Source: Oscillospiraceae bacterium (GTDB lineage Bacteria > Bacillota_A > Clostridia > Oscillospirales > Ruminococcaceae). Taken from it: a DNA stretch of 7,347 nucleotides. Position 1 is the stretch's first letter. Each line of letters begins with the position of its first letter. Below are positions 1 through 5,287 of the stretch, in pieces. Under the pieces are notes generated by a model. It was not told the origin of the DNA. It saw only the letters and a list, made by a program, of their open reading frames with translations, and did not search any database. The position numbers and the translations under genes are program-made. The stretch is taken from positions 1-7,347 of the forward strand of contig CAAFWX010000181.1 in assembly GCA_900766795.1 (NCBI GenBank), in the 5' to 3' direction.

Positions 1-26
1 AATAATTATGCGGTGTTGCCTAAGCT

Positions 27-1022
27 TTATTTGATTGTCACACTGTTGTTAAGCACAAGAGTGCTGTACAGAAACAGCACGTCCTGCCCATTGAAATCCA
101 CAAATCTCCCGAGCAGCATCGGCGACAGAAAGCGGATATCCACCAGCGTTATCTTTGCATAGCCCTCTGCCAGAAGCGGAGCGAGGCTGCATGCAAAGGA
201 ATCCCTGAAGATAATAAGTTCCCTTTCGGTGGAGGCATTGGGGTTTTCGATAGTGAGCAAAGACTTCGCTCCGGAAAGAAATATCTCGTAGGGGTCATCT
301 TCCATAGCAAGCTCCATGTTGTACACGTCGATGTAGGAGTCTGTTTCGGCGTCATACACTTTGCATTCGGACAGAAACTCGTTTTCAAGATAAACCAGCG
401 TATCAGGCTCCATGGAGATACTCGTCTGCCTTAGGTGCAGCCCGTAAAAAGGGTTTTCAAGCTCTGTTCGGGTGTATTCGGCGCAAAGGGTGACTCCCAT
501 CGCACCTGCGATATGCGCGGCAACATCGGTTATGTTTTCCTGCCGCCAGTGGGTGTCCGTGCGGTAATAATCCGACAGCTCCAGCAGCGGGAAAATGTCA
601 ATATATTCCGCATAACCCATCTTTTCGGTGAGCAGCTTTGTAAGCTCGGAATAATCCAACGCCGGGAACCCGTTTCTTTCTGCGAGAAAATAGTTCTTGT
701 CGGGGATAATGCTTACGAAAATACTTTCGCAGTTTTCCTTGAGATACTCCTCGTAGATGAACTCAAAGCGATCCGCAGCGTAGGCAATTGATTCCTCGGA
801 AAGAGGGTAATTCAGTCTTGCAGCGTACCCTTCAGCGACATAAACTCCGTTTTCATCTCTCGAGCCGGGAACGTATTCCTGCTCATCGCTTTCCGATTCG
901 GAGGAAACAGTGGATTCTGCCGCAGAAGTTTCGTCCGCTAAGCTGCCGCTGTCAGGCGCAGCCGCACAGCCGCAAAGAAGAAGCGCAGCCAGAAAAGCGG
1001 TGATTCTTTTTGTCTTTTTCAT
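27..1022 (-). CDS. DHHW/AlgX-like (SGNH-type) lipoprotein
   Basis: A 331-residue exported lipoprotein. The N-terminus has Lys/Arg residues, a hydrophobic stretch and a lipobox Leu-Cys-Gly-Cys with the lipidated Cys at 19, then a Ser/Glu-rich linker to about residue 50. The body carries a DTHW motif (Asp156, His158, Trp159) preceded by DYYRT, and an FRDSF motif (Ser275) in a strand-turn context. In AlgX/AlgJ-type SGNH enzymes, Asp and His from DxH and a Ser from (G)DSF form the catalytic triad; the DHHW family of clostridia has the same pattern. I infer an extracytoplasmic acyl (acetyl) transferase or esterase acting on a cell-surface glycan. Such proteins often pair with a membrane MBOAT acyltransferase, but none is in the window; one could lie left of base 27. 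It is the last visible gene of the sigma-factor operon. Its start overlaps the preceding stop (TAATG), and there is no good Shine-Dalgarno sequence, so translation is probably coupled. Confidence 0.8.
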   Translation of the reverse strand: MKKTKRITAFLAALLLCGCAAAPDSGSLADETSAAESTVSSESESDEQEYVPGSRDENGVYVAEGYAARLNYPLSEESIAYAADRFEFIYEEYLKENCESIFVSIIPDKNYFLAERNGFPALDYSELTKLLTEKMGYAEYIDIFPLLELSDYYRTDTHWRQENITDVAAHIAGAMGVTLCAEYTRTELENPFYGLHLRQTSISMEPDTLVYLENEFLSECKVYDAETDSYIDVYNMELAMEDDPYEIFLSGAKSLLTIENPNASTERELIIFRDSFACSLAPLLAEGYAKITLVDIRFLSPMLLGRFVDFNGQDVLFLYSTLVLNNSVTIK

Positions 1023-1840
1023 TACAGTATCGGCTCGTCAAAAACGATTTCTGCGTTAGGGTAGGCTTCAACGAGATGAGCAGTGAAAGAGTCCATAGCC
1101 TGGTTCTTTCCGAATGCCGAAACGACGTAATCGCCAACGTTTGCCACAATCATCTTATCGGGGAAGCCGCACATCCACATGCGGTTCATAATGTTGTCCC
1201 TTATTGCTTGGTTGAGGGCGGTTTTGTCGGTGCCCTCAACAACGTGGAATGCGCCCGATGTGAAGGTGTTCTGGTTCATCATGTGCATAAGGCTAGCTGC
1301 GCTGTCAATGCTGCCTATCTGCGCAGCAGGGAAGCCTGTCACATAATCAAGAGCGTCAGGGTCCGAAAGACCGAACGAAGCGGCTTCCTGTATCAGCTCT
1401 CCGCTGCTGAAATCACCTCCGGTCACTGCAAACCTCTCATCATCTCCGAAATAGGACCATACGGTGTTGAGAAGAACAGCAGGCTCGGATATCTCGTCAT
1501 TCTCCTCAATCTCGGTGGATTCCTCGGGCTTGGTTTCTTCGGGCTTGGTTTCTTCGGGCTTAGTTTCTTCGGGCTTAGTTTCTTCGGGCTTAGTTTCTTC
1601 GGGCTTGGTTTCCTCGGGTTCAGTTTCTTCGGGTTGAGTTTCCTCGGGTTTAGTTTCTTCGGGCTGAGTTTCCTCGGGCTTAGTTTCCTCAATGTCGGAA
1701 GCTTCTGCGGAAGAAACGGTGTCTGCGGCAGAAGAATCACCGTTCGCCGCTGCCGAATCTTCGCTCGGAGTTCCGCTGCTGCATGCCGCAAGGGAAAGCA
1801 CCATAAATGCCGCTAATAATACTGCTGTAAACTTTTTCAT
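1022..1840 (-). CDS. Lipoprotein with EETxP repeat stalk and conserved C-terminal domain
   Basis: A 272-residue predicted lipoprotein. The signal peptide ends in a lipobox Leu-Ala-Ala-Cys with the lipidated Cys at 20. A Ser/Ala/Asp-rich linker (21-50) is followed by eleven EETKP/EETQP/EETEP pentapeptides (51-105), which should form a stiff acidic stalk, as in many Gram-positive surface proteins. The globular domain (about 115-272) includes a Met-rich MHMMN segment near residue 190, WMCGFPDK and GDYVVSAFG. It resembles small lipoprotein domains of clostridia of the DUF4358 sort; that assignment is from memory and weak, and no enzymatic motif is evident. A strong GGAGG lies 6 bases before the ATG. 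The gene sits 31 bases after the anti-sigma gene and its stop overlaps the start of the DHHW lipoprotein, which suggests the two lipoproteins act together at the cell surface. Confidence 0.8.
   Translation of the reverse strand: MKKFTAVLLAAFMVLSLAACSSGTPSEDSAAANGDSSAADTVSSAEASDIEETKPEETQPEETKPEETQPEETEPEETKPEETKPEETKPEETKPEETKPEETKPEESTEIEENDEISEPAVLLNTVWSYFGDDERFAVTGGDFSSGELIQEAASFGLSDPDALDYVTGFPAAQIGSIDSAASLMHMMNQNTFTSGAFHVVEGTDKTALNQAIRDNIMNRMWMCGFPDKMIVANVGDYVVSAFGKNQAMDSFTAHLVEAYPNAEIVFDEPIL
1519..1690 (-). repeat. 15-bp coding tandem repeat (EETxP), about 11.5 copies
   Basis: Eleven consecutive 15-base units of the plus-strand form tttcttcgggcttag, with scattered substitutions, plus a 7-base partial unit at the right end. 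The unit is a multiple of three, so copy-number change keeps the lipoprotein in frame and only alters stalk length. Units at 1549-1593 are identical to one another, while those at 1609-1683 have diverged, suggesting recent expansion on the downstream (C-terminal) side. It is not a CRISPR array: there are no spacers. Confidence 0.92.
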
Positions 1841-1846
1841 TTTTTG

Positions 1847-1853
1847 TCCTCCT
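1847..1853 (-). promoter_or_regulatory. Shine-Dalgarno of the repeat-stalk lipoprotein
   Basis: The minus strand reads AGGAGGA here, 6 bases before the ATG at 1840-1838. It is the strongest ribosome binding site in the operon and contrasts with the next gene (start at 1022), which has none and appears translationally coupled. Confidence 0.75.
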
Positions 1854-1871
1854 CTGAGTGTCTGTAATGTC

Positions 1872-2426
1872 TTATTCTTGTTCGGAGCTTTCGGTTATCG
1901 TCCATTCCTGCGAGGCTTCGTCAAAGGAAAGAAGCAGAGTACGGCAGTTCTTACCGGTCTGCGCGGTAAATTCAAATTGTTCACCGCCGTCCCACAAAGG
2001 GACGCTCCACACAAGCGACGCATCTCCGTTAAGCTCTAAGGGAATTTGAGCATATTCCGTTTCTTCACCCATGATATACAGCTCACCGGCGGAAACGCTG
2101 ACAACGGTTTTTCCCTCCGAAACAACGCTTACCGGAATGTCGGTGTACTCCACCGCAAACGCGCTTACAATGCTGATTCCGACATCTCTTGTTCTCTCGG
2201 AATGCACCACAACAGGACTTGCCGACGGGTCAGCCCCCATGACAAGGATTTCTGCGCCGCTGCCCTTGGGTAACAGCACAAATGCAAACACCGCCGCAGC
2301 ACATGCAGCCGCTGCGCAGAAACTAATCACAGGTGCGGCACTGTGCTTTCTGAACGGCTCTTGGGCTTCGGCGACCAAATCATCGTCCAGCATTGAAATT
2401 GCATCTGTTAGAGCTTCATGCTTCAT
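1872..2426 (-). CDS. Putative membrane anti-sigma factor
   Basis: A 184-residue single-pass membrane protein. Residues 1-30 form a short cytoplasmic segment (MKHEALTDAISMLDDDLVAEAQ) of the kind seen at the start of many clostridial ECF anti-sigma factors. Residues about 31-53 are a hydrophobic Ala/Val/Phe-rich transmembrane helix, and the rest is an extracytoplasmic, strand-rich sensor-like domain with no recognised fold. There is no zinc-binding HxxxCxxC motif, so it is not a ZAS-type anti-sigma. The anti-sigma role rests mainly on position and topology: its start overlaps the stop of the sigma gene as ATGA, the classic sigma/anti-sigma arrangement. A GAGGGG site 8 bases upstream supports the start. 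It is expected to hold the sigma factor at the membrane until an envelope signal arrives. Confidence 0.72.
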   Translation of the reverse strand: MKHEALTDAISMLDDDLVAEAQEPFRKHSAAPVISFCAAAACAAAVFAFVLLPKGSGAEILVMGADPSASPVVVHSERTRDVGISIVSAFAVEYTDIPVSVVSEGKTVVSVSAGELYIMGEETEYAQIPLELNGDASLVWSVPLWDGGEQFEFTAQTGKNCRTLLLSFDEASQEWTITESSEQE

Positions 2427-2977
2427 ACGGAAATCCCCTCACTTTCCAGATAATCCCTCAGCTTGCTGCGCAAGCGGAACAGCGTTGATTTAACCTTGCT
2501 TTCCGAAAAACCGGTCCTTTCCGCGATGTCCTCTATGCTTTCGCAGTAGAAGTATCTCAGCACGAAAATGATTCGTGCCTGCCGCTTCTGCATTTTCAGG
2601 AAGGAATTGAGGCAGTCGCGGATATGAAAGGAATCGCTCGGTGCGTTACCCTTGTCGGGAACGCACTCGTCAAGCTCGTCAAGAGAAACGAGAAATTCGC
2701 CGGAACAGCGCTTCTGTGCCTGTTCCGCTTTCAGCATGTTAAGTGCGAGATTCCTGACAATCTTCGCCAGATACGGCGAAAAAGGGTGGGGTCTGTTTGG
2801 CGGGATTGCATTCCAAACCTGCAAATAGGACATGTTCACTATTTCCTCGCTGTCCTGTGGGTTTCCGAGTATGCCGTAGGCTATTTTCCCGCACATCGCC
2901 CCATATTTTGCGGTGGTTTCGGCAATTGCGCGTTCGTCACGCTGAAAGAAAAGGTCAACGATTTTTTCGTCGTCCAT
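2423..2977 (-). CDS. ECF-type sigma-70 family RNA polymerase sigma factor
   Basis: A 184-residue sigma factor with only regions 2 and 4. Region 2 (about residues 17-88) contains DSEEIVNMSYLQVW and a Pro-rich turn before SPYLAKIVRNLALN, the -10 recognition and core-binding part. Region 4 (about 124-178) contains the helix-turn-helix SIEDIAERTGFSESKVKSTL, which reads the -35 element. A Cys/Glu/Asp-rich linker joins them. The start at 2977 is chosen over an in-frame upstream ATG at 3028 because AAGGAGA lies 5 bases before it and the homologous region begins there. It heads the operon with the anti-sigma and two lipoproteins and probably controls its own operon together with envelope targets. Confidence 0.9.
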   Translation of the reverse strand: MDDEKIVDLFFQRDERAIAETTAKYGAMCGKIAYGILGNPQDSEEIVNMSYLQVWNAIPPNRPHPFSPYLAKIVRNLALNMLKAEQAQKRCSGEFLVSLDELDECVPDKGNAPSDSFHIRDCLNSFLKMQKRQARIIFVLRYFYCESIEDIAERTGFSESKVKSTLFRLRSKLRDYLESEGISV

Positions 2978-2982
2978 ATACT

Positions 2983-2989
2983 TCTCCTT
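2983..2989 (-). promoter_or_regulatory. Shine-Dalgarno fixing the sigma-factor start
   Basis: The minus strand reads AAGGAGA, 5 bases before the ATG at 2977-2975. The alternative ATG at 3028 would add 17 residues with no sigma-factor character and has no comparable site, so the shorter protein is preferred. Confidence 0.75.
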
Positions 2990-3018
2990 CCCTAAGGCGG
3001 TAAATTCTCCCGCCCTAT

Positions 3019-3052
3019 CTATATACACAACATTTGTTTGTTACGGGTTGCG
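3019..3052 (-). promoter_or_regulatory. Candidate ECF-type autoregulatory promoter
   Basis: The minus strand carries AACCCG (3049-3044), a 17-base spacer, then GTATATAG (3026-3019). It is preceded by A-rich tracts that could act as an UP element. An AAC-containing -35 upstream of an ECF sigma gene is the usual sign of self-activation, and this lies about 40 bases before the start codon. The exact consensus of this sigma factor is unknown, so this is a candidate only. Confidence 0.35.
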
Positions 3053-3089
3053 TTTTTTTGAAAATTTTTTTGGGGAGTTTATCTAATTC

Positions 3090-3118
3090 ATTATAGCATA
3101 AAATTGTTATCTTGTAAA
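3090..3118 (-). promoter_or_regulatory. Sigma-A-type promoter of the sigma-factor operon
   Basis: The minus strand reads TTTACA (3118-3113), a 17-base spacer, then TATAAT (3095-3090). A TG one base upstream of the -10 gives an extended -10 (TGCTATAAT). Transcription would start near 3083, giving a leader of about 106 bases before the sigma gene. This would provide basal expression. Confidence 0.7.
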
Positions 3119-3150
3119 GACAACACCCATCTGTTCTATAAAAATCGAGG

Positions 3151-3193
3151 GGAGGTCTGTAAACCGCCATCTTCGGGCGACCGCAGGTCGCCC
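3151..3193. repeat. REP-like element with two stem-loops
   Basis: Two adjacent hairpins. GGAGGT (3151-3156) pairs with ACCGCC (3163-3168) with one mismatch and a 6-base loop. GGGCGACC (3175-3182) pairs perfectly with GGTCGCCC (3186-3193) across a 3-base loop. There is no T-tract, and it sits between two divergent promoters, so it is not a useful terminator. Palindromes of this sort (AGGGGCGACC...GGTCGCC) are, as I recall, dispersed many times in clostridial genomes; only one copy is in this window. Confidence 0.6.
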
Positions 3194-3256
3194 CTACATA
3201 ATACGATTTGCAGGAGAAAATGAAAAAACGATTGCCATGTGTACCTTATGATAATA

Positions 3257-3311
3257 TATTGACTTTTCAGTCTATAAGTTGTATAATACAGAACAGACCA
3301 AAAAGTCAATA
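3257..3311 (+). promoter_or_regulatory. TetR-gene promoter bracketed by an 11-bp inverted repeat
   Basis: TTGACT (3259-3264), a 17-base spacer and TATAAT (3282-3287) form a near-consensus sigma-A promoter. The -35 lies inside TATTGACTTTT (3257-3267), whose exact reverse complement AAAAGTCAATA recurs at 3301-3311, just beyond the expected transcription start. A further small dyad, GACT-tttc-AGTC (3261-3272), overlaps the -35. These dyads are good candidates for the operator bound by the TetR protein encoded next, giving negative autoregulation. Confidence 0.7.
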
Positions 3312-3325
3312 ATTGAGGTGAACAT

Positions 3326-3928
3326 ATGAAATCGGAAGATAAAACCAGAATTACTAGGGAAAGGATAATCAACGCGGGGATTAAGGAGTTTGGCTCAAAG
3401 GGGTATGCCGCTTCGTCCATAAACAACGTCAGCGATTCGGGGATAGCAAAAGGGCTTATCTACCACAATTTCACGGGCAAAGATGAATTGTATCTCGAAT
3501 GCCTGCGCGTCTGCTTTGAGGAGATAACGGAAAACCTTTCCTGCCATGAAAAGGGCGCTGACCACAGGAAATATTTTGATATGAGAATGAAGCTGTTCAG
3601 CGAGAAGCGTGAAAAAGCTGCAATGGTGCTTGAGGCGCTTATTGCTCCGCCCGAAAAGCATTATGAGGAGATACTCCGCATTCGTGAACCCTATGACAGA
3701 ATGAATGAGGAGTGGATTCGCAAAATCTTGTCCTCGGGAAATCTCAGAAGCGGTGTGGATATTGAAAGCGCCTTGAAATATCTTTCGGTTATGCAGGATA
3801 TGTTCAACAGCTACTGCTGCGGAGCAAAGTTTGCCGACAGACCTTTTGAGAGCCTGATAAGCCTTCATGAGGAGAAGCTGCCGATTGCTTTCGAGTATAT
3901 GCTGTACGGCGTGATGAAAGGGGAGTGA
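3326..3928 (+). CDS. TetR/AcrR-family transcriptional regulator
   Basis: A 200-residue regulator. The N-terminal DNA-binding domain (about residues 8-55) shows the family pattern: RERIINAGIKEFGSKGYAAS, then the helix-turn-helix SINNVSDSGIAKGLIYHNF and GKDELY. The all-helical C-terminal half (about 60-200) is the ligand-binding and dimerisation domain; its ligand cannot be read from sequence. GAGGTG lies 5 bases before the ATG. Its stop is 5 bases before the preferred antiporter start, so the two are co-transcribed, and it most likely represses this operon through the dyads in its own promoter. Confidence 0.92.
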   Translation: MKSEDKTRITRERIINAGIKEFGSKGYAASSINNVSDSGIAKGLIYHNFTGKDELYLECLRVCFEEITENLSCHEKGADHRKYFDMRMKLFSEKREKAAMVLEALIAPPEKHYEEILRIREPYDRMNEEWIRKILSSGNLRSGVDIESALKYLSVMQDMFNSYCCGAKFADRPFESLISLHEEKLPIAFEYMLYGVMKGE

Positions 3929-3933
3929 CAGGC

Positions 3934-5154
3934 ATGATAATCGTCAAATGGCTGCTGGCAATTGTGATTGCATTTGTGGTGGGAAAGCTTGTATCGAAGC
4001 TGCGCCTGCCGTCTATTTTAGGGTGGCTGATTACGGGTATAGTTTTAGGTCCCTACGCGTTTTCGCTGATTTCGCAGGAGCTTATAGACGCGCCTGCTTA
4101 CGGCACGTTTATCCATGTCCTTGAATGTGCGGTGGGACTTATGATAGGCACCGAGCTTGTGTGGAAGAAAATAAGGAGCTACGGAAAAACGCTGATAGTG
4201 ACCACTCTAACCCAGTCGCTGGGAACATTCACGGTGGTAACGCTGGCGTTTCTGATAGTGTTTTCTATTGCGGGAATACCGCTTTATCTTGCGTTTGTTT
4301 TCGGAGGAATAGCCCTTGCCACAGCGCCTGCACCCGCTCTTTCGATAGTTAGCGAGTTCAAGACCGACGGACCTGTAACCAAGACGCTGATTCCTATGGC
4401 GGCGCTGGACGACATGGTGGGCGTAACGGTATTTTTCACGGTAATCTCGATAATCGCCCGTCACGTTTCCGGCGGAGCGATGGAAATATGGATGATACCC
4501 GTCATGATAATCCTGCCGCTTGTGATAGGCGCAGCGGTGGGTGTACCGACAGGATTTCTGCTCAAAAAGATATCCGGAAAATACGCGCATATGACAATTC
4601 TTATCCTCGGGATAATCGTGACTTCGGTAATAGGAATGCTGTGCAACACCTATCTAATGCCGTCGCCCGTGCTGAATTTCATGCTGATGGGAATGGCGTA
4701 TTCCACAGCGTTTTCCAACATAATCTCTGAGGAACAGCTTAAACGGCTTATGACTGATTTCAACCCCATTCTCGCAATCGCAATGATAATCGTGATACTA
4801 AATCTTGGTGCGCCGCTTGACTATCATGCGATTGCAAATGCAGGGCTGTATACCTTTATCTACATTGCTGCCAGAGCCGGCGGCAAGTATTTCGGAGCGG
4901 CGATAGGCTCTAAAGCGACGGGAGCGGAAAAGCCCGTCCGGAAATATCTTGGACTTACCCTGCTGCCGCATTCGGGTGTGTCGCTTGTGTTTACTGGAAT
5001 AGCGGTTTCAATGCTGTCGGGCGTATCGGACGGGTGTGCGGAAGTATTGCAGGGCACAATAGCCGCGGCAGCGGTCATAAACGAAATAATTGCTGTGATA
5101 GCCGCGAAAAAGGGCTTTGAACTTGCCGGCGAGATAAAGACGGACGGCGCGTAA
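3934..5154 (+). CDS. CPA2-type cation/proton antiporter
   Basis: An integral membrane protein of 406 residues with about 11-13 hydrophobic helices. Family signatures are LPSILGWLITGIVLGP near the N-terminus, the unwound-helix segment ATAPAPA (about 129-135), the AspAsp pair in MAALDDMVG (Asp159, Asp160), the ARAGGKYFG segment (Arg314, Lys318) and LTLLPHSGVSLV (343-354). An adjacent Asp pair is typical of electrogenic CPA2 exchangers of the NapA/NhaA type, so Na+ (or K+) for H+ exchange is expected; the ion cannot be decided here. There is no C-terminal TrkA-N domain, unlike Kef proteins. The ATG at 3934 is preferred because GGGGAG ends 8 bases upstream. An in-frame GTG at 3925 would overlap the TetR stop but sits directly on that site. 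Probably regulated by the upstream TetR. Confidence 0.9.
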   Translation: MIIVKWLLAIVIAFVVGKLVSKLRLPSILGWLITGIVLGPYAFSLISQELIDAPAYGTFIHVLECAVGLMIGTELVWKKIRSYGKTLIVTTLTQSLGTFTVVTLAFLIVFSIAGIPLYLAFVFGGIALATAPAPALSIVSEFKTDGPVTKTLIPMAALDDMVGVTVFFTVISIIARHVSGGAMEIWMIPVMIILPLVIGAAVGVPTGFLLKKISGKYAHMTILILGIIVTSVIGMLCNTYLMPSPVLNFMLMGMAYSTAFSNIISEEQLKRLMTDFNPILAIAMIIVILNLGAPLDYHAIANAGLYTFIYIAARAGGKYFGAAIGSKATGAEKPVRKYLGLTLLPHSGVSLVFTGIAVSMLSGVSDGCAEVLQGTIAAAAVINEIIAVIAAKKGFELAGEIKTDGA

Positions 5155-5195
5155 TGTGTTCGTACGCAGTCGGTATCTCTCAATAAAAATTGCTG

Positions 5196-5245
5196 TATAA
5201 TTCAGGATTCGACAAGGCAACTGTTCCGGATTTCCTGCATATAAT
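5196..5245 (+). promoter_or_regulatory. Possible promoter -10 elements upstream of the DUF2935 gene
   Basis: Two perfect TATAAT hexamers occur at 5196-5201 and 5240-5245 in the gap before the DUF2935 gene. Neither has a convincing -35 at 16-18 bases, so a separate promoter is plausible but unproven. Confidence 0.25.
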
Positions 5246-5287
5246 TAATCTGATGGTAACAACGCTGTATGTCACGGAGGTAATTTA

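Larger units (their letters stand above)
2978..3325. other. Divergent intergenic region between sigma operon and TetR gene
   Basis: This 348-base gap holds no convincing gene. From left to right it contains the sigma-gene leader with a possible ECF-type promoter, A/T-tracts at 3053-3070, the sigma-A-type promoter for the leftward operon (3090-3118), a two-hairpin REP-like repeat (3151-3193), and the TetR promoter with its inverted repeat (3257-3311). The short open frames crossing it are produced by the repeat and have no ribosome binding site. Confidence 0.7.

Noticed and set aside
1519..1690. Possible CRISPR array
   Set aside because: Units are contiguous 15-mers without spacers and lie in frame inside a coding sequence.
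1010..1816. Long plus-strand open frame with a Gly/Phe/Leu repeat
   Set aside because: It is the antisense of the EETxP repeat lipoprotein. The low-complexity FFGLSFFGL-type stretch is an artefact of the 15-bp repeat, and it lacks a ribosome binding site.
2978..3028. Longer sigma factor starting at 3028
   Set aside because: The extra 17 residues do not look like a sigma factor and cover the main Shine-Dalgarno and part of the candidate ECF promoter.
3136..3426. Minus-strand 96-residue open frame
   Set aside because: Built from the REP-like repeat, the TetR promoter and the antisense of the TetR start; no ribosome binding site or family resemblance.
3395..3868. Minus-strand 157-residue open frame
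   Set aside because: Antisense of the well-supported TetR coding sequence.
3925..3933. GTG start for the antiporter overlapping the TetR stop
   Set aside because: The Shine-Dalgarno would abut the GTG with no spacing; the ATG at 3934 has correct spacing.
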